Source of the DNA: Echinococcus granulosus
Taxonomy: Eukaryota > Platyhelminthes > Cestoda > Cyclophyllidea > Taeniidae
Assembly (NCBI RefSeq): GCF_000524195.1
Contig: NW_020170472.1
Coordinates: 231,494 to 295,493 of the forward strand
Direction of reading: 5' to 3'
Length of the DNA stretch: 64,000 nucleotides
Of the stretch, positions 30,464 to 45,400 are shown one piece after another (positions within the stretch are counted from its first letter, which is position 1; each line of letters begins with the position of its first letter). The position numbers were made by a program, and so were the translations under genes. The notes below the pieces were generated by a model. That model did no database searches and was not told the origin of the DNA. It saw only the letters and a list, made by a program, of their open reading frames with translations.

Positions 30464-33400
30464 CTACTTTGGCGTCGACACACTATAGGTGCTACTGAGT
30501 GCATCGCTGTCAGCGTCTGTCATAGTTTCCACGTAGGTTTCGTCACAATCAGAGTGCAGCTCATCTGACGACCTGCCTTGGGGTGGAACACCCTCTTTCA
30601 TCTTCCTTGGCATAGGTAGTGCGGCATATTGAACGTAGGCTGCCGACTTCTCCGTCTCTGACTCGGAATCTGCAGTCGAGAAACAAATGTCCGACTTGAC
30701 ATTAAGATAGCTATTCAAAATTTCAAAGGTGTATGGAATAGTTGGGCATTGTTGAGCTTCGTTTAGTGCTCAACACTGACTTTAACACATACTACATTCA
30801 CATCCCCTCTCCCCTTGAGCATTGGGCGTATTAGGCTGCGTTGTATCGGGAGCACGATCGCCGCAGCATCTTCGAACCGTCGATTCCAGGTCTCGTAAAT
30901 ACTTTGCGTAGCCTTCATAAAACCTGCGCGATGTCTGAATTGGCGCCTGATTGCGTGGAGAGCATATGACGCCTTGGTCGTGACAGTATTGTCTCGGCTA
31001 ATGAAGCACAGCAAGAGGGCAAAGATGATGCGTGGAATTAACAAAATTTATCTAATCTGCCTCAAAATTGCATCATCCAATCATTTTATGATCCACTAAC
31101 TGATAAGACTTTCTGAACAGTCAGCCTTACTTCGATAGATGATGAGTAGGGAGAGCTGAAGGTGCTTGAACGACCAAGAGTTATGGTGGACTTGTATTTC
31201 GTATCCTGGAGGAAGGAAAACAGATTCTCAAACATTTTGAATGAGGTTACACAAAGACCGCTTTGAAAAGGTACCTCTGGCATATTTGAAGTGGTGTTTG
31301 AGGGAATTGCACCCACGTTGGTCTAAAAAAACGAATGAATAGTCTTGAAGAATAAATTGTGAGGCTGCTCTCAACGACGGAAAATATTAATGGTGGTTTA
31401 GTTACCTTGTAAGTTTCGACATGGACGTCAGATTTCAGCGTATCCATTGACGACTAAAGCGAATAAAAATGGTGGATTTAAAAAGATGGAAATGCTTGAG
31501 TTATGTGTATTCGCCATCGTCTGCTCACTACAATACAGTAATTTAAAAAATTCAACCCTTTTAAACTATTCACTCATCTTTCAACAAGTTCATGATATAT
31601 CTAAAATTCCTCCTGTTTTATCCACCTCGTGTTCATCCATCCATAGACCTGGCAAAAATTCATCCGAATCCATATATCCACCCATCCATCTTGTACCCAT
31701 CCACCCATCCTGTATCCATCCATCCATCCATCCATCCTGGATCCATGCATCCATTCATCCTGGATCCACTTTGGATCTACCCTGCATCCATACATCGGTT
31801 TATTAATTCAGACTCAAACGACTCCCTTCATTCATTTATTGCTTTCTTTTTATTTCCTTATTTTCCGATTATGTGAGGCATCTACGCGTATTCATGAACA
31901 AAAATATCGTGCTTTAAGACAGTAGTATGCATTTAAACGACTGACGCAAGCGATGTCCTGCATGTCTTCTCACCTCCCTACTGGATCATGGTGACGAAAT
32001 GCCCCCACATCTAGTCAACTCACCCACTGCGTTTTGAGGAGACGAAACTCATCCAAAAGTGACAGCTTTGATGGATTCACTGGTCCTACCACAGGAATCA
32101 GTCGTATCGATGTTCTTTCTGGATAGGCTAGCGCCTCTACGATTTCGCACTCCTTCTTTGATGGTTTCAAATGGCGTAGGCTCTCGTCCATATCCCACTT
32201 AATTTGCAATAACAGCCGATTACTTAAGCGAATTGGGGCGGAGTATAGCATCCCAGTCAACAGCTTACCTTCTCTGTAATTAACTTCTCCGGAATGGAAT
32301 CACACTCGCTTGTAAGTGGCTCGTTATTCTGAGATGTCTGTAAATAAAAAATCAAAAATTTTCCGAATTGAAGTCTATTTAGGGTAATCGAATTGTCCCT
32401 GTTGTCATTTGTGCGCGTTTTATGAGTCTCCTTTGTGACTGCTAATACACTCCCAGTTTGTTTAGGCACACCAGATTGAACTAATCTCACGGCCATGAAA
32501 ACTCTCGATTTATCACCCTTCCAAAAGAGTAAGGGAACCCTGAGTTTTCATAAAACTATGATTGTTCATATGCCTCTCGCGCTCCATCAGTTTGCAGTGC
32601 CTTCTGCTAGCAAAACTTTTCCATCGAGAGTTTTGAAACCCGCAAAATTTTGCTGGAAGGCCTTACCAGTGTTAATTCTCCCATTGAACCGATTTCTGTT
32701 GATTCATCCTTGACTGTGCATCCCTCTTTGGACTGGAAAAAGTGGAAACGAATAATAGTAGCTAAGGTGAGTTTTTATAAAAAAAGGATAAAGTGGGAAA
32801 TAGTGGCAAGGCTTTACGTCCTGGTTGATTAGTTCCTCCAGCGTTGGAGACAGTGACGCATCTGTGGTATCCTTTTCCAGAAAATCAAACAATTGTTCTC
32901 GTAATTTCTGCAAAAAAGAGGAGAACTTTTATAAACTTCAAAATCAAATAATGATGTAAAAGTAAGTTTTCACTATGCAAAATGGAGTGAGTTGGAATTA
33001 GCTTCAACAGATTAAACTGATTCATCAATATGTACTCATTTAAAAAAGCAAAAAAAAAATTAACTTCAAATTTACAAATGTCCAAGTATCAGGAAAAATC
33101 AAAATCAAATCAAAAAATTTGTGTGTCAAAACTTGCAAAGTTGCTCAGCTGAACTGCAGTAGGTGACAAGGTGCTGGTTTGATCACAGCTACCAGCCGGC
33201 CTCGATCCTTCATCTTGCTGCAAAACCTTCAACCAATTTATAAAAGGGAAGCAAAAAATGTGATTTGTACTTTTCAAGAAGAATGGTTCTTATTTTAGAA
33301 TATGATAATTCTATTTCGTCCGTTAGGCTCTCAACCATCCGTCTGGAATGAACCCTTATTCCTACGGAAACAGTTTTGTCAGTATCACCTTTGCGATTCT

Positions 33401-36400
33401 GTGGCGTGGATTGAGAAATGGATTAGCTACATCTACCGAGAATAGAAAGCACTCTCGGAACAGGACAGGTAGAGCCATTAAACTACGTGGTGAATCGTGG
33501 GCGCATTTAGTCTACCACCTCTGTGTTACATAGCATCTACACCGGTATAGCGATGACCCCTCCACCAGTCCGTTGCATCTTCAACTTTTCTCGTCTTTAG
33601 ACATTTCTATAATTTTTGATGAGGTTACTCATAAATCCTGAAGTTGTACTAATTACTCAAAGTTTATTTAAGTGTCTAATTTGGAAAAAGAGCCAGATTG
33701 AGCAGAAATGCCTACTTTCTGAGGATTGTCGGTTTTCGCTCCATAATTGTTAGGTGCAACAGGCCTTGACGGAAGATACAAATAAGATTTGGTAGGCTAA
33801 AATTAAAAAACTTAACAATTATCTAGAACTGCAAAACCCAATTTTGTTTGCAAAAGGGGACTTCCCTAAAGGATAATCTATAGGGGATTTTGTGAAAAAA
33901 GTCATGGTGAATCTCACCGATGGGGGTTCACTATTTAGGCAATTTGTAATTGGTGGTTTTTCAACCTCCAAGAATTGTGCAACATAAAAACAAAAATTAC
34001 TTTTAGAGGATATACAGGGATAGGACGGTGCAAACTTGGCTAAATTTCTTCTATTAATAAACAATAATCCACCGATACTACCTTAGCACTGATAGTAGAT
34101 GCGCTGACAGATGATTTATTTTGCTGATCACTACGTTTGTTGCTTGGTTCCTATTAAAAAACAACAACAATAGGCATTTTCGACCTTTTTATAGCAAATG
34201 ACAGAAGTAATATGTTTATTGATGAAATCCATCTTCCCGTCCTGCAATTGTGTTTTTAATTAAATCTGGAAAAATATTAGTAATACACGAATACGGCTCC
34301 TCTTACAGACAAAAATTCTTGGCTTTTCTTAACGATCGATCTTGACGTGTTATTTCGCTATACAAAAATTTGTCCTCTAGTTTTAAAATTCACTGGATAC
34401 TTTCAGAAGCCAGGCTTTATCATTACCACTTTGAAGATAAAAAAACAACAATGAGGGTGTTGCTTGACTGATTAGGAAGTGCGCACAATTGGAAGAAAAA
34501 CTACTATATTCACACCAAATGTAGCGCAGCTTTCAAGGCCATTCTTAATAAGCCTGAATTGATAATTTAAGACAAAACAAATACTTTACATGTTTCCAGT
34601 TATTTTGTGCACATATTACAAAAACATATTGTTTACAAAATTTTGTGGAAGAAGTTTAGCCTGATTAGGAAGCATATATGGATACCACACTAGGATTACG
34701 TAAAATTGCTCTAGCTAATAAGTCCGACAACTTATCGCCTTCAACCATGCTTTTAATGTTATGAGCAAATAAACTTGGTAAACTTATGAGTCTAAATAAC
34801 TGACTCTCTGATCCGCATTCCCAAATATTATCAAGTTGTTAAGCTAGTCTACTTACAAGCCTGCATTTCACATACCTGCCTGTTAGCAACGACATTATCA
34901 CCAGCGCTACCCAGACACACACCTCTACGCCATTCTTTTCTGGTTGGTGATGCTTCCATCTGCTGTCGAACCAGTGGACTTTTCAGTGTCTAAATTACAA
35001 ATTATCACATGGTCCTCTCAAAATCATGAAAGATTTAAAATGACAAAAGGCAATTCAAAAAAATTGTCCGGAATGCAGCACTCCTTACTGCAACAATTTC
35101 TTGCATTTCATTAGAGTCAGCCTTTATATTAAGGCTTCATATCATAGCGCGTCGGATGACCAAACCCCACGCTCACAATTCGAGCTTGTCTGCTTCACAA
35201 ACCGATTTTCACTTAACTTCATAGCTGCAAAGACTTCGCGTCGAAATTGGTGTCTGTTATTTAGAGGTAATACATTCTGTAGCAGAACGCGTCGGAGGCC
35301 GAGATGGATATGATTAGAGCTTGTCTGCTTTTTACTGAGCCGTGTTAATCTCGGTTCTGCAGCTGTTGTTGCGGTGGCCTCTCGTCCCATTTACTGCAGA
35401 GCGCTTAAAGAAGGATTTTAATATGTAAAAGTCTGGTTTTATGAATAATTTGTACCATTGCTTCTGTTTACACTAATGAACAGTAAAGAGACCTCCTTAA
35501 TGGTTTGGCCTAACTTCCTAAAAGAATCAAACTCCTTTAACGTTTAAGAAGTTTCTGCTTCGAATCAGACTTTCTCAGACATTCCAGAGTACTTCTCCAT
35601 TTAAACATTTGCTCAGCCCGTCGTCACGACCACTGTGACATGGCTTATAATCCACGTAAAGGTCAAATCGAGCCAATCTTGATCATCCGACCGTCAATTA
35701 CGTGGAAACACGACTTACACGCCCCCCTTCCGGTCCTGCTTTCTCAACGCCGGAAAACAAAGCTGCCCATATCAAGGCCTTTGTTGGCTGAGTACTTAGG
35801 CTCGGACTTCGACAGGATCCAAGCTCACGCACGTACATTAACGAACGTCAACTGGCCATGGTGACCATGGCAGTGAAGTCGTAAAGCACCATTGTCATCG
35901 AGAAACAAGGTTCCACCTGGAAGTGATGCGACGAGAAACCTCCGCACCTTCGAATGCTATTTGGAATTATCTCGTGGAGCAGGGGCCACCCACGTCACTA
36001 ATTGACTAACAAGAAATATTGTCGCAAGGGCTTGGTGCTTATCTACTACCTACTTTGTAAACAGCGGTAACATGTTCCACAAACTTCCTACAAATTACAA
36101 GCTACGGAGACATGAGTCCTCAGTAAAATTACATAAAATGATGGTAGCATCTGCAATCTCTACCTCTACATAAATGTACGCTGAAGGCGTGCGGCCTCGT
36201 AAAACTTCTAAACCCCTATGATTTTCTTTATGTCCCTTCGTCCCAAAAAAGTTGACACAGTTAAGGCTTACGGATTCTGTCGTTTCACCTTGTATGCGTT
36301 CTCGGCTATCGGATATGGGGATACGAAGTGACGGACGTCTCAAAACAACGCCAGAGGCCGCATCATTATTCGTTTGTAAGGTGGATCGTGAGAGATGCAC

Positions 36401-39400
36401 CGAGGTTCGTTGTGATCGTTGCATGTAGCGCAGCGCCGGTGACATTTGAATTCCTATGGGATGCGAGATCGACCAACGCTGATGGCTCGGACTGGTGTAC
36501 ATTCGGTTCACCGGCTTGGGCTGATAGATCTGTAAAATAGTCGAAGGAGGAGAATGGTTTAATAAATTGCATAGTATGGGTTCTCACTCAGCAAATGGCG
36601 CGAGATTTTATCACTTTCGGACTGGTTTATGGATTGAGTGACCCCTCGGTTAGCTCTCGTCCCACAATCATGAGGCTATTTTGCCTATGTCCGAACCACA
36701 GACCGTTGTATAAAACACTGCAAAGTGGCCAATAGACAAATACACTTAAAATTGTGGATTTTTTAGAGAGGTTGGATAAAGCGCTCCTGTTTGATTTGCT
36801 GCGGTCCTGCTGAGGAGTACCAGGCAGTCGGATGGAGGTAGGAAGGAGGTGGCAGAAGGTGCTAATTCACAAATCATATCCGCTAGGTAATAAAGCTGGA
36901 TAAGTTTTATCTTCATTGACAGTTCAACGAGTGTGATCAGTGGGAAGCGAAATCGATAAATTTGAAGTTGACCTACTAATACTTGACCCAAATCCACAGA
37001 CACTACTTATTTCAACTGAGTAGGGCTTCCCACGACAGGCGCCTCAGCGTAAGAAATCAGAGTGCTATCGAAAACTTTATACAGGCACTTTATCTGCGAA
37101 AATCATAGCCACGGTCAGCCTTTCCCTTCGAGGCTTAAGCTAGCTGCAGATTCCTTTGGGGGAACCAAATGGCATGGTCCTAGTTACCACTGTTTCAGTA
37201 AGGCTTTTACGTCCCACCCATCTCTTTCTCATGTGACTGTCTAATGTCAAGAAGAGGTAATTAAAAATCTAGCCAAAAAGTAGAAGGTCACGAAATATGA
37301 GCAAAAAATTAGGTGGTATCCTCCTCTTTTTAGTTCAGGAGCGCCGCTTGCTCTGGTATGAATCCCCGCCTGGCACTGTAGGAGTAAATCTTTCAAACAG
37401 CCGTTTTTTGTAAGAGGTAAGGTTTTCTCCATTCAGGATTTATTATTTAGATTAGGGCAGATTAACATTTTCATCTGCAATTTCCAGTCGGCACAAATAA
37501 GACAAGGATAAGGGGTAAGGTCGGACTCCGCGACTTCCTCTGGCCAGGTGGCTTGAGCGGAAACGACTCTGTGGTTAAGTATCAATCTCTGAAGGATTTG
37601 TTACCAGAAACGAAGGACTTTACAACCGTGCCTGGGCAATATGTCCCCCAATTTCATCTGCTTTAAGATCTAAAAAGTAGCCTAAGGGGGTATATATGAA
37701 AGTAGAGAGTATCAGACCACAATTAGGGATAGGATCGTGCTAAGCTGATGCACATCTGCGACTGCGATGCTCCTACTATCAAATTAAGGATTAAGCTGGC
37801 AGAGAAAGTTGCTCCTTTAATTGTAGCTTTAATAACCTACCAGTTGAGAGGCTCCATTCAATGGATGCTTGAGCGAAAACGCTGGGTAACTCGGTTCACT
37901 TTTCAATACAGCCGCCTCAGTTGCCTGCGTAACAACAGGCGCCTCCACAGACATTGCTGGGGCTTCCTCAACCGGTGCATTTGATAACGACTCCGAGCAC
38001 AGACTCGCTGATTCCACAGCAGCTATCTGAGCGGCTTTGGCTTCAAAAACGGCGACCAAATCGGAGACAGAACAAGTGGCGCAACCGTCTTCCTCCTTGA
38101 GGTAAAATCAAATAAACTGACTGTCCAAAGGAACTTACGTCAGTTTCTTGAGTTGGTTTCTCAGCAGCGTTGCTATTCACAGCCATGCTACAAAATGACA
38201 GCATAAAATTTCGGCATTATTTCACAAACATGTTAATGAGAAATGCAGCGTTTTATAATTTTTTGGCTATCATTTTAGTTTGGCATTTGTGTATGTGAGA
38301 TTCCGAAATAGGTTAGGAAATTAAACACCTTTCTAGGAAACTCTTACCTCGCCCTCTTACAGTTAAAAGCAGGTGTGATAAATACTATCTCATCATCCGA
38401 ATGTCTTCCTTTATCGGCACAGTCATCAGCATTATTTTCTTGCACTTTCTGAAACAATAAATCCAAATGATGGTCAAACTTTATATTCTACTTAAATGGG
38501 GCAGGCCGATTTAAGTAGCACTTTCTGTCCAAATATACACATGTACCCACCAACAGGAAAACTTGTTATAGTCAAATTTTTACTATTGTTCAATTAACAT
38601 CGAGCTTTTTTAAATATACAACTTAACTTCTTAGAAATTTTTACCTTTTTAATGTGCAGATGCTACTAGTTACGGATAGTTGCATTCTCTTACCAAAACA
38701 GCAGGTTTCTTTTCCACCATTCGATTTAAACGACCCTGAACAGCCTCTGGAATCACCTTCCAATTATTCCACATCCGTTTTGTCTTTGGTTTAGGTGGAA
38801 TTGGTGGTGGTTTTAGAGGTCCCTCCTCCCTTCTACTTAAAACACCGTAAGTAGTACTCTGACTGGGGTAGTTCTTAAATGTTTTGTCATGCATATTAGT
38901 AAGATGCATGGCAACCACTGCACTATTTACGTATTCCCCACAGTCATAGTCGCGTTTTTTAGAGAGGGATGCAAGTCTTGGCCTTTTCAAAGCTCCGACA
39001 ACATTTTGCCCAGCAAATTTCGATGCCTGAATGTTGTTTGAAGCCCTCTCTTTCACAGTCGCAACCTCCTCTTCCTCCTCCTCTTCGTCATCATTATCGC
39101 CCTCCTGTAGTCGAATACTGAGTGGTTCAATCAGTGGAGCTGATAATTTCCTACGCGTGTGGCTTTTGCCCAAACCAAAGGGACCACCGAAGTCCTGTTG
39201 ATAAAGGTTGGTTGAGAAAAGGCTATTTCGCCGACGACTACCAGTGGATAGCACTACTGCGGTGTCTGGCTGAAAGAGACGGAAACAGCGACCAATTTCT
39301 CGGGATTTCGCGTCCAGATACTCCTGCTGCATCCAGCCTTTAAAAGAAAAGCGGAAGTGTTTCTACTTATCTATTGTAAAAAGGGCTATTTTCCTTTTAA

Positions 39401-42400
39401 ATACTCCACTAAAGGATCTTTCTACATTTTTACGCTTATATTAACACTACTGGGGCTCCTTTCAACATCAAATGGTTACACACTACTTAAATGCAAACAA
39501 TATAGTTCACTCACAAATGTCACGATAGGGGTGGGGACTTTGAAACTGACCAACCATGCTCATACTCCGGCTTTCATACTTATACACTTGAATGCCATTG
39601 TCACCCTGGAAGAAAAAGTGATTACATACTATCAAATCAACACTTACTCTACCGGAGAGAAACAAAAACCGGTTGCCTTGGTAATAATTCATAATGACGC
39701 TTCCTGATGATTGGTTGCAACGAGCACGATCCAGAGCGCTCGATGGATTTTTCTGTTATTGAATAGGAAAAGGAACAGTGAGGGCTGCCAAAGGAAATTT
39801 CAAACATCGCTAAATGCTGAAGTAATAGCTTAGGTTTTCTCTTTACCTGAAGGAATGCATTTAAGGATTGTTTAACGGATTCCCGGAATTTAAATGCGCA
39901 ATTTGGCAAGAATTTGAGCAAAGAATGCCCCATTTCAAATCTAGGCTAATGGTTATGATTGTTATAAAAAAACACATAATTTGAACTCAAGTTGACTCAA
40001 GAAAGTAGTTCTTGCATTAATACCGCTTCACCGGCCATTTTTGAAATTCTAAGGGATGTCATGACTTTCAGTCATTTAAAAGGGTATAATTTTTTAAGTA
40101 TTAATTATCCTAACCAGAGAATGTTTGCTTAAATCTTGTGTCTTTCAACTTCGACTTGGTATTATTTTCACCCTCCAGGAGAAATATGACATTAATCAAA
40201 ATATATATGGATTACCAAAAACCGAAGAACCAATTAAGTGAACTACATGTGATAGCAATTTTAACCTCACCAAGTCCCAAATCGCAAATTCTTTGCTACC
40301 CTCCAGGCCGAATCCAACAGTCACCAAGGTAGCATCATCAAGGAAGGCAGCTTTCCACGGTTTCGAACCTCGATGGCAGATCATTGAAACAACCGGCCTC
40401 TTCTCGCCACGTTCCACGTCGAATATGCAAAGTCGTTTGTCACGAGATGCAACGGCTAGACGACCACTGGACGACCAACAGAGACTGTGACCTCCAGCGC
40501 TGCCCAGATGGACGCTATGCATTTTACCGTTCTCAATGTTCCATAGAAAAACCTTTAGTGAAGGAAATGTAATTTCTACTAGCAACATTTCAGTAAACAG
40601 TATTTAATAAATAACTTCGACGGTATTACAGAGGATCGGTGATGAAAGTGTGAAGGGAAAGCTCAAATACAAAGCAGTTTGAGGAGGTCCAGATGACCAG
40701 ATCCGTATATTTTAACAAGGAGGATGGACCAGAGTCCTGTCGCCCTCTGGCTATTTTGTAGGGAAGGTGTGTTTGTGGACCGTAAGCACAACTTCATTTA
40801 TCCATATGAGTGGATGCTGTGAAGGCAAAGTTACCCGATTGCAGAGGGGTAGTGTCACCCCCCTGTAATTCTTAATTCTCTTTGCAAACAAACGACTGTT
40901 AAATTTGGAGCTTTGCCTTCCCCTCCCCTATCACACCTGTATTCAATAATGTGGTGCAAACCAGAAATGGTGCGAAAGGAAGAAGAGGATTTACATTGTA
41001 TGGGGGACTCACACGCAGATAGATGATTCGCTTGTGGGAACAAATGCGTTATATTACATGATCATCCCCTAACTTGCTCGTGTTAGGAGAACATAAGACG
41101 CATGTCACATGAGGTATTTAGAATGACTTCCCATGTGAAATTGTTAATTTAAATGACTTACTTTTTTGCCATAGAGAGCAGTTGCCAGGAGGCTAGCATC
41201 CAGTGGACACCAAGCGACAGTTACGACGCGATCTTTATGATCCAAAGTTCTGACGTGCACCAGCGCAGAGGTATTGTCAACGCCATTACCATGACTTTGA
41301 ACTCGCCATAGTTTAACCTACAAAAGGAAATAAACTCTCTCTTTCTCGTTCAGCGCGCAAGGCAATTGACTATTCAAAATGGAGGAGCTATCACAGTGGT
41401 ATTTTCGGCTGATAGGTCCAAAAAACCACATCACGGTGCTGACCCCTGAGGTGATTGAAAAGTCGACTTGGAAAGGCAAGAAGTAAGCTTTTAAGCCATC
41501 ACAACAATCGCCTTGTAAATTATGATTGACAGAAATTTGCTCTCAATTTTTGAAAATAGTTTTGCTTCCTTTTTCAGGATGACAGGAGGGACTCGCATCG
41601 GGTCGTGCAACCCAAAAAAACAGTCGCCATGCTCTGTTTACCAGCGTAGTCGGGCCCCTTGTGGGAGGGAATGGATGGTTAAAAGGGGTTCCCTGGACAA
41701 CCATTGCGTACTTTGTTGCTCTTACGTTGACCGGTGTGATACCAAAGTGTGTTTGTGTGTTTGCAAAGCAGACAACAGCTGGGGGCATGCCGAGAGATAG
41801 ACAGAAGGGAGGATTAAGTAATGCAGCATTTGCAGTCCACATTGGGCGTCGTCCATTGGACAGTGCTTCCACGCCTCTAGTCTCCCTGGAAGTCCCATTA
41901 TTCCCATAAAGATATCAAATAAACTGACAGACTTACCTTGTTTTAATTAACAATAAAGACAATTAATTGTCAAAGTTATTTTGCTCTCATAATTGATCAG
42001 GTCTTACCGTTTTGTCAAGAGAAGAGGTGGCGAGAATATCGTTGCGCCAATCCAAATCAGTCACTGAATTTGAATGACACTGTGTTCGATGATATGTTTC
42101 ACCTTCATACCGACCGGGCTAGAAGACGAGATAAAAGAAGAGGGGTTTTGTAACTGTGAAGGGGAGGAAATTTTTTAAAGTCTGCGGAAGGAGTGACCAA
42201 TCAAGGTCTGTTAGGCGGTCAAAAATACCTCTGGAAGGGATCCGATCTGTGGGAGTAAACACTAATGTAAAATGTAGCATGAGCCCCAAATTAGAAACTA
42301 ACTTTTTGACTCTAGAAGGAAACAAACACCTCGTCGTCTATGTTTCATGCATTTCCTCACTGTCCACCCTATACAGAGGGTGAAGGCGAGACCGTACCAC

Positions 42401-45400
42401 CCTTATATCTTTCCTCCCTCGGGTTCGATGCGGGGGACTTCTCACCACCGGCCAAGTAGTTGTGCCTTTTTTAAAAAGGCTTTTCTTGCGCACCTTCAAG
42501 TTGTTTGAGTGAGCGATAAAATCCGTCCGCAGTACAAGTCACATCCACAAAGTATCATTTCACGAAGATGAAACAATGCAGAGTTGAGCCCTCCTGGCTA
42601 ATGAATAGGATGTTCGTTAGCTAGGCGTCGGCATACAAGTCTGACCCCATCGTAGGCTAGACTAATGGACAGGTGGAAAGCCAGTCGACTCACGAATCGT
42701 GCATCTAGGTGATGGAGGGAAGACGCAAAGAACAGCAAATTCGTCAGTGGATGAAGCCTACAATGAGAAATGGAGCCCTTCTTCCCAGGAGTTTCCACGA
42801 TCACCTATTTCCAGTTCCAGTAAGCGCAAACCAATTTTTTACCATTATCATCCAGTGGAGCTCATTACACGCATTTTCTCAACTAAGACGACCAGAACGA
42901 TGCGCACTTTCACCTCACTGTTTCAAAAGGACAGTCCTCTCAAGGATTAGGGAGCTTTCTTTGATAAATACAACAACGTACTCGAAGTCAAAGGGCATTT
43001 CTGGGGAGTTTAGTATTCTTATCACACCCTGCACCTTCTGCAGGAGCTCCGCAACAAAAAAGGCAGAAGCTTTGCAACCGAGGTAAACTTACCTTAACTA
43101 TTCAATCATCCGCATTCAGCTGCCCACCTACTTATCCACCCACCCACCCATCCATCTATCCATCCAACCTGTGTCCTTCCGTCCGCCCATCCATCCACTT
43201 TTGTGTCCGCCTGTTCATTCCAAATACATTCGCGCATTTGTTTGCTGCGGCAACTTATGTTAATATTGCCTTCCAGAATTCCTGCGATTTCTCATGCTTT
43301 TATGCAAAATAGATAGGGTGTGCAAGTAAACAGAGCTCACCTTTTCCGAGGTCAATTTGGGGTCACCATCGCCATTGCTTACTGCGACTCAAAGTTGCGC
43401 AGTTCACACAAATACAGTTAAGGAAATGCGTCGAATTTTTTGTGTAACCAGCCCCTAATCGACACGAAGATGGGTTCGTCTTGATTAATTTTGACATGTG
43501 TATTCTTTTACTTTGTAACCACGAAAAGCATGTAGACTTATAAAACCGCCAAAATTTGACAAGCATAAATTTGGTCGGAGTTATTTTGATGCCAATTGGT
43601 AGGAGCATTTGCTAAATCATTGGCAAGTCATCTGATCTGCACCTGTCCACCCTAAGAGTCAAGTTACCTTGACAGTGAGGCTACCAAAGTTTTGCGTGAC
43701 ATTTGCTTTGGAGCAACAGCAGGAGGTGTGGGGTGAGCTGAAAAGGCGCATCTCCTCAGACATGCGCTTTAATTGCGACTACGTTGTTGAATTCATCCAT
43801 AAGAGGTATACCACCCTTGGGAGAACCTACTTTTTGTGGTAGCCAGGAGGCAGTCCGTATCACTACCAATCAGATTTGGGTGAAATTAGCGTGAGGAACT
43901 TCACTGGATTGGACACACACCATTTGGGAGGTGGTGATCCAAAAAACCACTCAGAGAATAGACTCGACAGAAGAGAGGTATCTGGTAAAGAAGGCACACT
44001 TCTTATTTTAGGGGATCCAGGTGTTTAAATGCCAAGCATTACTCTTCTCTTGAAGTCACACACCACCCGTCACAAATTTTACCCACGAGGATAATCACAT
44101 TTTGGAGTCAACTTGAAAATAGATGGCCTCGTCTCTGGCATTCTTCTTCTCCGGTTAACACTGCTTATTATCTTGGCACCGCTACTAGACGACCGCATGA
44201 TTTGATGCGAAATAACACAGAAGATGAAAACGGATTTTGACTTAGTTTTCTTCGATCTTAGCGCCAAAATGTTCCTCAAAAGTGTCGTTTGCATTTAGTC
44301 AACTTAGAGAGGCCTGTCTTATTTGCAAAAGGGAAGAAAGAAATAGCTTCATAAAGCTGTGCCCACTTTCAAAAGTTGCCAAAATTAATCGTAAAGTATT
44401 GAATGTCTGTCTTACTTTTCTCTGATTTTTCTTTTATAATTACCTTATTAATGAGAAAAACGGATAGAAGAGGGATTTACTATCCGCGATGGAACTCGTA
44501 ACTCTTTTTTTGCAAAGTACCGGGAGTGCAGATGTCGAAGGCACCGCTGCACCTCCATCACCATGTGTGCTCTGTACAAGAGACGTGTATATATCCTACA
44601 CCATTACCTAAGAGCGGATTGTATAATCTAAAAGTGACAATCTTTAATCGTCTAGTAAGCCACATACAAACTCTAATGCAATGATAAGCAAAGTAATAGA
44701 AGAGCGGTCTTGCCTGCGCCTAGTTGAACTCAGCCTAGACGCACAGCGTAAAAATCCCCAGGTGACTAAAAATGTATTTACAGGCGTCTTAACATATGCT
44801 CTCCAAATGTTTCTTCCTTGAGGTAAGGCGACTCAAAGATGGTAAAAGATTTTCAAACAGGCCTTTACAACTTTTAGAGAGTAAGGCATAAAAGAAAAAG
44901 GTATTAATTAACGAATTACCGTAGCGTCCTTTATATAAAAAACAACAGTTTGGTTAATAAAGAATAAATTTAATTCGTTGAATGTTTACTTTACTGTCCC
45001 AAGAAACAAAATATTTAAATGATTCAGTAAAATAATTTTCAATTCCTTAAAAGGCAATTACTTCCAGAAAGGCTTCACATCACATTACTAAAGGAGGAAT
45101 CAGAAACGCAAGGTTTTTTAAAAAAGGTGTGCACTCTTCAGCAACAAAAAAGGGACTGAGAGTGCGCAATGGTATGTGGAATAAATGAAACAAATATCAA
45201 TCACTCGCCGACATGCCCTCATTTACATTGGTATTTTAAGGACATATATTTGGACTACATTTGGGAATTAAAGATACTAACAATGGTAGGAGGCACAACT
45301 AATTTCCAGTTAAATGCAGATATAAATTTATTTAGGGTGCATAACATGGGATTTTACTCCTCAAATCCATGCACTATGTGTAGAGTAAGGATGGAGTTCG

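Noticed and set aside
30763..31044. 93-codon minus-strand frame between coronin exons ([17 protein letters not shown])
   Set aside because: It lies in an intron, does not join the neighbouring exons in phase without weak sites, and has no known motif. A retrotransposon remnant is possible but unproven.
38139..38187. ATG at 38186 ([13 protein letters not shown]) as start of a separate gene
   Set aside because: A ttttgtag acceptor sits one base before the ATG, and the upstream exon ends in the matching phase, so it is more likely an internal exon of the coronin-like gene.
41522..41909. Overlapping frames on both strands
   Set aside because: They lie in the intron between coronin exons 42118-42008 and 41317-41162 and show no domain.
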